DNA of 64,000 nt, taken from positions 124,001 to 188,000 of the forward strand of contig CANQIB010000002.1 of assembly GCA_947623915.1 (NCBI GenBank), read 5' to 3'. The translations under genes were made by a program, and so were the position numbers. The notes beneath the pieces are model-generated. The model worked only from the letters and a program-made list of their open reading frames with translations, did no database searches and was not told where the DNA came from. This document shows positions 51,852 to 60,210 of the stretch, in pieces. Position 1 is the first letter of the stretch; each line of letters opens with the position of its first letter. Origin of the DNA: an uncultured Ruminiclostridium sp. (GTDB taxonomy: Bacteria; Bacillota; Clostridia; Oscillospirales; Ruminococcaceae).

Positions 51852-54407
51852 TTAGACAAATAATCCGTATTTTTCCTTTATCCTGTCGAGCCGTTTTACC
51901 AGCTCGCCGGACAGCAAAAGTATGAATACCGCCGCTGCCGTCGCGTGGATAATATCGAACGGCAGAGCCGTTGCGATATAGGCGAAAAACGTTCCCGCGT
52001 CAAAGACCGGCTGCGCCGTCAGGTAGCCCGATATGTTCATTATACCGCCGTATATTATCAGCACGGAAAAAAATCCGTATATGCACATCGCGGTTTTGGA
52101 ACGCCTGTTGTAAAAAAGCAGTCCTGCGAAAAATGCCGTAAGCCCCATTGCCAACATTTGCCAGACCGTCCACGGCCCTTGACCGAACATCATGTTTGAG
52201 GCAAGCATGGTTGCGGCGCCCACGATAAAGCCGGGCTGTGCGCCGAACACCGCCGCCGTTATTATGACCAGCGCCGCTGTCGGCTTGAACTGCGGGAGCA
52301 TAAAGAACAGTCCGCGTCCCGCTATGGCGGCGGCACACATGACCGCCATTGCCGCAATATCCTTTGCGGAGGGCTTTTTCTTTTCCAAAAAGATAAAAAA
52401 CGGTATCAGACATTCGACCAGTATCAATAGGGCGACGGCGTAATAGAGCCGTCCCGTCGCAAGCGGCATAAGTATCGCCGCAGTCAGCACGACGACTGCC
52501 GCTGTAACGAGCAGGGTGACGACCTGCGCAGTCTGACGCGGTTTTTTCCGCACGGGAGGGGAAAGGTCGTTTTTCGGCGCTATCCCTATAAGCAGCAATA
52601 TCACGGGAAGTATGAGCGGAAGATATGGCAGGAAAAACGGCTCTTCGGGTATTTTTATCGGGAACAGCCCACTGTTCAGCACCATCACCGCCGCCGCGGA
52701 TAACCCGCCGAGCGCGGTGCATATTTTTCTGAAAAGCGGCTTTTTCTTCGGTGGGGCGGTTTCGGGCGGCTCAGGGGCGGTTTGAAAGTCAAAAAGCCCG
52801 TTCGGGATTGTTTCTTTGCGGGATATGTTCCCGCCGACCGATCCTATGAGCTGCTCGGAAGTGAATATCCCGTCCGCAGTACCCTGCGCGGTCTTTGCCG
52901 CGTCGGTCGTATAAAACAGGTTGGAGGTGAAAAATTCCTCCGGCGTGCAGCAGCAGGTTATCTCTCCGCCGAAAAGCAGCGCGCATCTGTCGGCGTTTTC
53001 CGCGCAGAAATCAACGTCGTGGCTCACCAAAACTACGGAGCCTCCGCCAAGACAAAACCGCTTTAATATATCCGACAGCAGCAGCTTGTATTCCGAGTCC
53101 AGCCCCTTTGTCGGCTCGTCCAAAAGCAGAACATCGCAGCCTTTTGCAAACAGCACCGCAAGCGCGGCGCGCTGCCGCTCTCCGCCCGAAAGGTCGAACG
53201 GATGGCTGCGCAGCACGCTGCCGAGTCGGCACAGCTTTATTATTTGTGAAATTTTTTGTTCGTCAGCGCCGGTGTTTTCAAGCTCCTCCAGCACGCTCTC
53301 CGCGGAAAAAATAAGGGAGGGTTCCTGCGGGAACAGTCCGAAACGCGGCTTTTCAAAAAAGCGTATGCCGCCGCTTATCGGCTTTAGATTACCGCATATC
53401 AGCGAAAGGAGCGTGGTTTTTCCGGCGGCGTTCCCGCCGCTTACCGTCAAAAGCTCGCCTTTGAATATATCCAGACAAAGCCCTTTCAGCACGTCCGTTT
53501 TGTCATAGCCGAAATATATGTCCTTTAAGGAACAAAGCGGTTCGCAGGGCGATTTGGGAGCAGCCGTCGCGGGTAGCGTCAAAGAGTGTTCCGCGGCATA
53601 TTTTTTGTACCATGCTTTGCCGTCCTTGACGGTAAGCGGGTATTCTCCCGCGTCGGCAGCCGCTGCGGCTCTTGCGGTGCAGGGCATGGAGCAGAGCATG
53701 GGGTGAGCTTTCTCATGAAGTATCTTAGGAATATCCGACGGAACGCCCTTTGCGGCGATAACGCCGCCGTCAAGCACGAACATCTTATCCGACAGGGACA
53801 TAAGCCCCGGCAGGCGGTGTTCCGCCACCACCACGGCTATCCCCAGCTCGCGGTTGACGCGCCCGATAAGCGCGGTAAGCTCCTCCGCCGCTATCGGATC
53901 GAGCTGCGACAGCGGCTCGTCCAAAATCAGCACGCGGGGGCGAAGCACCAACAGCGACGCAAGGCTGAGTATCTGCTTTTGACCTCCCGACAGCTCGTCG
54001 GTTTTTCGGTAAAGCAGATCCTCTATTCCGAAAAACAGCGCCGCTTCCGCAATACGGGAGCGTATCTCCGACTGCTTTATACCCGTGTTTTCCGCGCCGA
54101 ACGCCAGTTCATGCCACACAATATCCGTTACCGTCTGTTCTTCGGGAAACTGCGAAGCATAGCCTATATCACGGGCGGAGCTTGCGCAGCTTTTTATGTT
54201 TTCCTTTAGGAAAAGTATCTCTCCCTTGCTCGTACCTCGGTCTTCAAGCCCTTTCATACAGGAAAGCAGGGTGGATTTTCCGCTGCCGGAGCTTCCGCAG
54301 ATAAGTAAAAATTCCCCCTCGTCTAAAGTAAAGCTGATGTTTTTTACGGCGGGGAGGTCTTTCCCGTGATAGGTATAGGAAAAATCGTTCACCTCATACA
54401 GCGTCAA
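51852..54407 (-). CDS. ECF transporter: two fused ATPase domains plus S-component-like membrane domain
   Basis: An 851-residue fusion. ABC domain 1: Walker A GSSGSGKST (38-46), signature LSGGQ (139-143), Walker B VLILDEP (159-165). ABC domain 2: GGNAAGKTT (324-332), LSGGE (406-410), VLLLDEP (426-432). Residues 560-835 hold eight or so hydrophobic spans; the last part (KDIAAMAVMCAAAIAGRGLF, FGAQPGFIVGAATMLASNMM) resembles ECF S components. With EcfT (overlapping gene) it should form a complete importer. The operon's riboswitch-like leader and DUF4430 proteins suggest cobalamin or another corrinoid as the vitamin. A-A-S fusion in one chain is unusual. Confidence 0.85.
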   Translation of the reverse strand: MTLYEVNDFSYTYHGKDLPAVKNISFTLDEGEFLLICGSSGSGKSTLLSCMKGLEDRGTSKGEILFLKENIKSCASSARDIGYASQFPEEQTVTDIVWHELAFGAENTGIKQSEIRSRIAEAALFFGIEDLLYRKTDELSGGQKQILSLASLLVLRPRVLILDEPLSQLDPIAAEELTALIGRVNRELGIAVVVAEHRLPGLMSLSDKMFVLDGGVIAAKGVPSDIPKILHEKAHPMLCSMPCTARAAAAADAGEYPLTVKDGKAWYKKYAAEHSLTLPATAAPKSPCEPLCSLKDIYFGYDKTDVLKGLCLDIFKGELLTVSGGNAAGKTTLLSLICGNLKPISGGIRFFEKPRFGLFPQEPSLIFSAESVLEELENTGADEQKISQIIKLCRLGSVLRSHPFDLSGGERQRAALAVLFAKGCDVLLLDEPTKGLDSEYKLLLSDILKRFCLGGGSVVLVSHDVDFCAENADRCALLFGGEITCCCTPEEFFTSNLFYTTDAAKTAQGTADGIFTSEQLIGSVGGNISRKETIPNGLFDFQTAPEPPETAPPKKKPLFRKICTALGGLSAAAVMVLNSGLFPIKIPEEPFFLPYLPLILPVILLLIGIAPKNDLSPPVRKKPRQTAQVVTLLVTAAVVVLTAAILMPLATGRLYYAVALLILVECLIPFFIFLEKKKPSAKDIAAMAVMCAAAIAGRGLFFMLPQFKPTAALVIITAAVFGAQPGFIVGAATMLASNMMFGQGPWTVWQMLAMGLTAFFAGLLFYNRRSKTAMCIYGFFSVLIIYGGIMNISGYLTAQPVFDAGTFFAYIATALPFDIIHATAAAVFILLLSGELVKRLDRIKEKYGLFV

Positions 54408-55287
54408 TATGCTTCACCTCGCTTATCCTCAGCTTTTCCGTCAGATTTATCGACAGCGGTATCACGCACAGCAGCGTCCAAGCCGCCGCAAGGATGATCG
54501 CCGCCGCGTCGGTTTTTGCAAAGATGTAAGGGTAAAAGCCGTACTCTGCCGCTCCAAAAGCTCCGCCCGCCGCTATCGCCGCCGTAAGCGCAAAAACGGC
54601 GACCGTCACCGCAGCCTCCTTTGCCGCAAATCGGAAGACGGTATAAGAAGTGCGCCGCACGCCTTTTATCCCGTAGCCGCGCCCTTTCATGGAAACGGCG
54701 GTCCGCGCCGCGCCCTCCGCACAGGCGGCTATCGCCGTTGACAGCACCTTTACCGCGTTTTTTACGCGGACAACAGGCCCGCCGCTGTATACGTCACATC
54801 CGATAAATCGCTGCGCGTGGGCGCATTGTTTTATCCGACGGGCGAGCAGCGGCACAAATCTCAGTATCATGGTCAGCAGCAGCCCCAGCTTAGGCGCGGC
54901 GCAGCCCAGAAGATACGCGACCTTGTCCGAGGTAAATATCTCGCATGAGCAGTAAAACCACATCACGAGAGCCGCCATAGCCGCCCCCGAATTAAGGCTG
55001 TATGCCAAGGTTTCAAGCGTGGCGTTGTTGCCGGTGGGAAGTACGAACAAAACGGTCACGCCCGCGTTGTTGAACAAAAGGTTTATCACGCAGGCGAAAA
55101 GGTAAAAGGGGAGTATGTACAGCAGCGGTTTCAGCGCTTTTATGCCTTTAAGGCTCACGGCGGTGAGCGACGCCGTGATAAGCGATACCGCCGTAAAAAG
55201 CGGGTGCTGCAAAAATGCCGTGATAAGCGTCACCGAAAGCAAAAACACCGCCGACGCGAACGGGTGATATTTTTTAAAGCCGCGCAT
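54394..55287 (-). CDS. ECF transporter transmembrane (EcfT/CbiQ) component
   Basis: A 297-residue membrane protein with about six spans. The cytoplasmic coupling region carries LRFVPLLARRIKQCAHAQR (EcfT motif 1) and RTAVSMKGRGYG (motif 2, normally AxxxRG), which grip the ATPases. AAAGGGGG precedes ATG 55287. The stop overlaps the start of the fused ATPase/S gene by 14 bases. It transmits ATP hydrolysis to toppling of the S domain. Confidence 0.88.
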   Translation of the reverse strand: MRGFKKYHPFASAVFLLSVTLITAFLQHPLFTAVSLITASLTAVSLKGIKALKPLLYILPFYLFACVINLLFNNAGVTVLFVLPTGNNATLETLAYSLNSGAAMAALVMWFYCSCEIFTSDKVAYLLGCAAPKLGLLLTMILRFVPLLARRIKQCAHAQRFIGCDVYSGGPVVRVKNAVKVLSTAIAACAEGAARTAVSMKGRGYGIKGVRRTSYTVFRFAAKEAAVTVAVFALTAAIAAGGAFGAAEYGFYPYIFAKTDAAAIILAAAWTLLCVIPLSINLTEKLRISEVKHIDAV

Positions 55288-55309
55288 GATATTCCCCCTT
55301 TCAGAAAGT

Positions 55310-56107
55310 TTATTCTCCGCATTTATAGATAAATTCTATTTTGTCGCCGTCCTTTGGTTTAAAGGAGGAACAGCCGGTATCCGGCTGAACACCGTTTACC
55401 GTATAAAGCCAGCCGGAGGAGCTGCCGCAGTCGAACTCGTACAGGTTGTTTATCCCCTCTATGTAGGAGCTGCCCAAAGCGGGAGTGTAGGACGCCTCCA
55501 GCTGTATGTCGTTTTCGGTGCAGATACGCCTTAAAATATCGTAAACGCTTTCTCCTTTGTCAAAGCCCGCCGACGCGGAGGAAAACAGTATTCCGTTTTC
55601 AGGGACGAGAGAGCGTTTGTTTTTGTCCAGTCGGTCAAGGTTATCCAGCAGGGAAACGCAGCTTATCACAAAGGTGCATTTGCTGTCATATCGCTTTGAG
55701 GGTATCGCCTCGGTCGCGGGTCGGCTCGTTTGTGTTGTAGTGACGGGCGCGGCAGTCGCGGGAGGTTTTACGGTGGCAGGCGGCGGCGATACGGCGGGCT
55801 TTGAGGTTTGCGGCAAATCGGAGGAGAAAATCGTAGAGCTTTCCGTTTTTTCGGGCAGGCTCTCGACGGTGGTGCTTTGCGGCTTTTCCGAGGTCGCGGC
55901 GGTTGATACGGCGGGCTTTGTTTCGCTATCGGTCGTTTGGGAAGCGCTTTCCGTGACTTTTGAGATCTCGCTGCTTTCCGTAAGGCTTTGCGAAACGTCG
56001 TCCTGCCGCGTGTCTGCCCGACCGCCCAAAAGAATTACAGCGGCCGCCAGCACCGTCGCGGCAAGCAGGGCAAGCGCCGGATATTTGTATTTTTTTATAA
56101 ATTCCAT
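55310..56107 (-). CDS. Membrane-tethered DUF4430 (transcobalamin-like) protein
   Basis: A 265-residue protein: a single N-terminal membrane span (YPALALLAATVLAAAVILLG), a long Ser/Thr/Pro linker (about 35-140) and a C-terminal DUF4430 domain, with SSGWLYTVNGVQPDTGCSSF and KPKDGDKIEFIYKCGE. This domain is homologous to the C-terminal beta domain of animal intrinsic factor/transcobalamin. The linker is long enough to reach through the wall. It likely hands a corrinoid from the large surface protein to the ECF importer encoded just downstream. Confidence 0.82.
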   Translation of the reverse strand: MEFIKKYKYPALALLAATVLAAAVILLGGRADTRQDDVSQSLTESSEISKVTESASQTTDSETKPAVSTAATSEKPQSTTVESLPEKTESSTIFSSDLPQTSKPAVSPPPATVKPPATAAPVTTTQTSRPATEAIPSKRYDSKCTFVISCVSLLDNLDRLDKNKRSLVPENGILFSSASAGFDKGESVYDILRRICTENDIQLEASYTPALGSSYIEGINNLYEFDCGSSSGWLYTVNGVQPDTGCSSFKPKDGDKIEFIYKCGE

Positions 56108-56138
56108 ATCTTACACCTGCCCGTATCTTGCCGAAAGT

Positions 56139-59100
56139 TTATTTGCGTTTTTTCTTTAAAAGCAGCGCTGCCGCAAACAGTATCGACGACGCGGCAAGCG
56201 CCGATTCGCCGCAGACAACGGGAACGCCCGTGTTCGGGTTTTCGTCTGTTCCCGTGCCGACATTATCGCCGTTCGGCTTGCTGTCGGTGTTATCCTTATC
56301 TTTTTCAGGCTCGTTCGGCTGTTTGTCGCCGCTGTCGGCGGGAGCTAAGGTTATTTCAATTTCGCCCATGTCGTAAAGCGAAGGTTCTCCCGCGAGCAGC
56401 CGTTCATATGCGTTAAGCGCGAGGAACGCCTGTTCCGTTGACATTTGGTCGGCGCTTTCTCCGTAGCTGTGCGAAAAGCCCTTTTCGGTAAAGTTATCCG
56501 TCAGCATTTGCATTATCCTGCCGTCCGAGAACGAGCAAATATCCTCACCTACCGCGCAAAGCGCCGCCGCTATTTGCGCCGACGTTTCGCAAGGGTATGC
56601 GCCGCTGAGGCTTTCGGTGCAGTCCGATAAGTATTCAACGGCGGCGTTTACCGCGGCTAAAACCTCGGCGTTATCCTTGCGGTAAGGCGCGAGAGCCTGC
56701 ACAGCCATGGCGGTTATATCCGGCTCGCTTTCTTTTTCCAAGCCCCAGCCGCCGTCGGTGTGCTGTTCGTCCAGAATGTATGAAATGAGGGCTTCTCTGG
56801 TGGTTTGGGTTTTTCCGACATCGGCGGCGGGTATTTCGTAATCGTGCGAATCAAAGGCGATAAGCGCCCATATCGGACCGTTCACGCCCTGAGTTTTTAC
56901 ATAATCTAAGTCGGAAAGGGGCTGCAAAAGGTCATATCCGACAACGTTCGTAACGTCCCTGCCGATGGCGGTAAGAGCCAGCACCACGCGGGAATTTTCA
57001 GTGGATTTCGCACGGTGCAGCTTTGCGGAGCCGTTTTCGGCGACCGCCTTTGCCACTTCGCTGTAATAAGCGTCGCTTATTTTATCGGTGATATAGCCGG
57101 AGCGCGCCAGCCCCGTTATTATCCAGTCGCCGCCTATGGCGTTTATCGAAACCGTGTTGGTTTCGGCGTAGTTTTTAAGCAGCTTTGCCGTTTCGAGATA
57201 TATTTCATGCGCGCAGCGGCGGTTTTCTTCCGCGCTCAGCTTATCAAGCCGTTCGAGCAGCGCGCCGAGCTTTTCCTTTTCCTCGTCGGGAACGTAGGCT
57301 TTTTCCGCGTCGGACAGCTTGTCGAACATTTCGGCCGCCTTTAAAACGTCCGCCTTGTCCTCAAGGGTAACGTCCTCTGCGTTCGGCAGGTCGTCGATAG
57401 TGACGGTCACCTTGTCCGAATCAAAGCTCGTATCCCAGTTTTCGATAACATAATTGTCGGTGTAGTAGAACACCACCTCGTCGCCGTCGGACAGCACATA
57501 GTCCTGCATGCTCCTGTCGGGCGATTCTCCGTTCACCATGTACTGCCAGCCGCAGTATCTGCCGTTGGTAAACTCGCCGACGGTAGTATCGCCGAAGGTC
57601 ACGGAGGATATGTATCCTTTCGATTCGTCCGCGATAAGTCCCTTATCTTCAAAGCAAACGTCCAGCAGGTCTTTTACCGTGCTGCCGTCTATCACATAGG
57701 AGGTGCGTTTTACCCATTCGGTAAGTCCGCCCTCTTTCAGCGTGTGGCGTTCCTCCCTGCCGTGCGGATAGTCGCCCAGCACCGTGATGTATGCCGCGGT
57801 TTTGCCGTTAGGGACAGGGGACACCTTTACCCCGAAATCCATCGAGTAATTGCCGTATTCCACGCCGGCAAGCTGATAATCGGGTACGGTAAAATCCACG
57901 CCCGAAAAAACTCCGTCGGAGGAGGGGACGGTTTCAAAAGTGCCGTCGCTGTATTTGACCGTAAGATCGTAATTTTCCAAAGCGGAATAATCCGTATAGG
58001 CGGTCACGCTTTTTTCGGGACTTGTAAGCAGACTTTTGGAAGTGACCGAGGTGATATGGGTATTTCCGCCAAACACGGGATAAAGCTCGCCCTGCTCATA
58101 ATCGGGGGCGGTCTTGGAGGAATTGAGCTTGGCGACTAGCGTGCCGTCGGTCAGCGCAGCGGGAGAAAATCCGACGGCTATCGTTGCCGCGCCTGCTCCC
58201 GTGGGGTCGGCGGCTATTCCGTAGTGGCTGTCCTCCTCTGCCGAAACATACGCCTCCAGCTTACCTATGCCGCTTTTTGAACCGCAATTGTTTATATAAT
58301 AGTTGTTGTATATGATGTTGTAGCGGTCCATCGTGTTCATGTAGCCGATTATGCCGCCTACCGCCGCGTCGTCCGAGCTTGCTTTTACCGAGCCCGCAAA
58401 GTAGTTGTTCCTTATTCTGCCTATGCCGTTGTTCCGACAGGCTTTTGCGCCCTTTTCGCCGCCGAAGATACCGCCGACGTTATTTTCGCCGGATATTTTG
58501 CCGGTAGCGTAGCAGTTTTCTATCGTAACGCAGGGGGTGGCGGGCGCGGAGCCCGATGTATAGCCGTTTCCGACGATACCGCCTAACATTTCGCCGTTGG
58601 AAACGATGTCGCCGTAAAACGCGCAGTTGTTTATGTAAAAGTCCCTCATCGACTGCCCTTTAAAGCCGACTATGCCGCCGACATTGTTATGACCGTATAC
58701 CGTGGCATAGCTTACGCAGCCGCTTATAGTGCCGTTGAACGCTCCGCCGAACGAGCCGATATTGTCGCGGTGGCTGAACGTTCCCACAAACGGGTAGACG
58801 GTATCGGTGTCGCCGAGGTCGCCCCAGCTCCCGTCGTCGCCTATGACCACGCCGGATTCCACCGTGCTGTTGTAAATATTTACCGAGTCGCTGCCGTATC
58901 CGCCCACAAAGCCGGAGTAAAGGATATGCGAGCCGGATCTTATGGTAACGTTGTATATATCCATCGTGCAGCCGGTAGTGTACCCCTGAATGACTCCGTA
59001 GCCGGGTATTTTTTCACCGTATATCGAAAGGTCGGACAGCTTTGCGCCGCTCGGAACGCCGATAAGCGACAGACTTCCTGCGGGGACGGTAAGAGTCTTG

Positions 59101-59855
59101 CCGTTGCCGTCGATATACCCGCCAAAACGGTTTTTGCTCGTTCCGACAGGCTGCCAGCCGTCGGGGAGGGTAACGTCGTTTTCCAGACGGAAATATATCC
59201 CGCTGTAGTCCGTGTTGTCGATGTTGTTGCTGTCGGACAGCTCTTTAAGATCGGCGCCGTCCTTTATAAGGTAAGGGGAGGACTGATAGCCCTTTCCTTC
59301 CCAGTAGGGGGAATACGGGTCGCGGGTGGAGGTCTGAAGTATGATTACGTCACATTCCGCTTTGCAGCTCAAGGTAAGCAGTACGCCCTTGACCTGCTTT
59401 ATCGGCATGGAATACCCCTCGTCGTAATACAGATTTTTCGTTACCGACCAAAAGCCCTGATTGTAGCTTTTGAAATCATTGTCGGTGAGCGGCGTTTTGA
59501 GCCCCTGCTCAAGGCTTTCCGCTTTGTCGGGAACGGCGGCGTTTCCGTCTGCGACAAGCGAATAGCAGCTAAGCTCGTATCCGTCCTTTACAATAACGTC
59601 CTCGGCGTCGTATGTCGCGCCGTAGGGGAGAGTGACGAGATAAGCGCTGCCCTCGGCGTCATTTGATTCATATTTGCCTATCCGCTGCGCAAAGCCTTCT
59701 CCTTGTGGGCTGACATAGTTCAGCGTCAGCAGATCCCCCGCTTTAAGCGTGAAACTGTCGGTGTTTTCCTGCGCAAAAACCGTTAGCGGGAGGGAAAACG
59801 CCGTCATTGCGGCTGCCAGAGCAAATCCGGCAAGCCTTTTTGCTTTTGTTTTCAT
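56139..59855 (-). CDS. Wall-anchored intrinsic-factor-like surface protein (repeat region, DUF4430, alpha/alpha barrel)
   Basis: A 1238-residue exported protein. Signal peptide 1-29 (ending TVFAQE). Residues about 180-600 hold a repeat-rich beta-helix-like region with GLUG-type motifs (NNVGGIVGFKGQS, LGGIVGNGYTSG, NNVGGIFGG). A DUF4430 domain (about 695-812) ends GWQYMVNGESP and LSDGDEVVFYYTD. A helical domain (about 895-1180) has repeats DGGWGLEKESEPDITAMAVQ and TSAQIAAALCAVGED, like the alpha6-alpha6 barrel of intrinsic factor or prenyltransferase/squalene-cyclase folds. The C-terminus has an NPNTG sortase-like signal (1206-1210), a hydrophobic span and KKKRK. First gene behind the cobalamin-type leader. 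Predicted corrinoid capture; not proven. Confidence 0.82.
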   Translation of the reverse strand: MKTKAKRLAGFALAAAMTAFSLPLTVFAQENTDSFTLKAGDLLTLNYVSPQGEGFAQRIGKYESNDAEGSAYLVTLPYGATYDAEDVIVKDGYELSCYSLVADGNAAVPDKAESLEQGLKTPLTDNDFKSYNQGFWSVTKNLYYDEGYSMPIKQVKGVLLTLSCKAECDVIILQTSTRDPYSPYWEGKGYQSSPYLIKDGADLKELSDSNNIDNTDYSGIYFRLENDVTLPDGWQPVGTSKNRFGGYIDGNGKTLTVPAGSLSLIGVPSGAKLSDLSIYGEKIPGYGVIQGYTTGCTMDIYNVTIRSGSHILYSGFVGGYGSDSVNIYNSTVESGVVIGDDGSWGDLGDTDTVYPFVGTFSHRDNIGSFGGAFNGTISGCVSYATVYGHNNVGGIVGFKGQSMRDFYINNCAFYGDIVSNGEMLGGIVGNGYTSGSAPATPCVTIENCYATGKISGENNVGGIFGGEKGAKACRNNGIGRIRNNYFAGSVKASSDDAAVGGIIGYMNTMDRYNIIYNNYYINNCGSKSGIGKLEAYVSAEEDSHYGIAADPTGAGAATIAVGFSPAALTDGTLVAKLNSSKTAPDYEQGELYPVFGGNTHITSVTSKSLLTSPEKSVTAYTDYSALENYDLTVKYSDGTFETVPSSDGVFSGVDFTVPDYQLAGVEYGNYSMDFGVKVSPVPNGKTAAYITVLGDYPHGREERHTLKEGGLTEWVKRTSYVIDGSTVKDLLDVCFEDKGLIADESKGYISSVTFGDTTVGEFTNGRYCGWQYMVNGESPDRSMQDYVLSDGDEVVFYYTDNYVIENWDTSFDSDKVTVTIDDLPNAEDVTLEDKADVLKAAEMFDKLSDAEKAYVPDEEKEKLGALLERLDKLSAEENRRCAHEIYLETAKLLKNYAETNTVSINAIGGDWIITGLARSGYITDKISDAYYSEVAKAVAENGSAKLHRAKSTENSRVVLALTAIGRDVTNVVGYDLLQPLSDLDYVKTQGVNGPIWALIAFDSHDYEIPAADVGKTQTTREALISYILDEQHTDGGWGLEKESEPDITAMAVQALAPYRKDNAEVLAAVNAAVEYLSDCTESLSGAYPCETSAQIAAALCAVGEDICSFSDGRIMQMLTDNFTEKGFSHSYGESADQMSTEQAFLALNAYERLLAGEPSLYDMGEIEITLAPADSGDKQPNEPEKDKDNTDSKPNGDNVGTGTDENPNTGVPVVCGESALAASSILFAAALLLKKKRK

Positions 59856-59913
59856 TTTGATACTTCCTTTCAGATGTTTTATTTAACAGCCGATTTTACG
59901 GTAACGCAGCGGC

Positions 59914-59947
59914 AAAAATAAAAGGCGCGTGCCAAACGGCCGCGCCT
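59914..59947 (-). terminator. Terminator/expression platform of the cobalamin-type leader
   Basis: On the minus strand GGCGCGGCC, loop GTTT, GGC-A-CGCGCC, then TTTTATTTTT. It lies between aptamer and the first ATG, where ligand-dependent termination would act. Confidence 0.72.
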
Positions 59948-59971
59948 GCCTGTCCCAGACTGCTTTACCGA

Positions 59972-60119
59972 AAAATACGGAAGTACCCTGACTTATGCAC
60001 GAAAAACACCGCGCCGCAAGGCGCAGTTATTCCGCTCAAACACAGTAATGACAGTTGTTCCGGACTCGAACCGGATCACAATTACCTACTCGGCTTACAA
60101 ACCTTTCAAACCGTATTTT
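59972..60119 (-). promoter_or_regulatory. Cobalamin riboswitch-like aptamer
   Basis: Read on the minus strand, AAAATACGG (60119-60111) pairs exactly with CCGTATTTT (59980-59972), closing P1. Inside, GATCCGGTTCGAGTCCGGA (60077-60059 region) and ACTGTCATTACTGTG resemble the P3-P6 core of cobalamin riboswitches (GGTGnAAnTCCnn...nACTGTG), and AAGTCAGGGTAC (59994-59983) resembles the conserved AAGTCAGGATAC. The usual CCCGC segment is altered. Position before DUF4430 and ECF genes agrees. No covariance search was run. Confidence 0.7.
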
Positions 60120-60159
60120 CCCCGAAGCTCCGCTTCGGTCAGCATATTAAACTACGTTT

Positions 60160-60188
60160 ATTTTATCATATTTTCAAAGAAAATGCAA
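60160..60188 (-). promoter_or_regulatory. Promoter of the corrinoid-capture operon
   Basis: Minus strand TTGCAT (60188-60183), 17-base spacer, TAAAAT (60165-60160). A small hairpin CCGAAGC...GCTTCGG (60122-60138) lies between it and the aptamer. Confidence 0.5.
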
Positions 60189-60210
60189 TATCCCGCGGAA
60201 GATTTTTACA

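Noticed and set aside
58689..59666. 325-residue plus-strand frame inside the large surface protein gene
   Set aside because: It is antisense to a gene with clear signal, domains and anchor; long shadow frames are expected at this codon usage.
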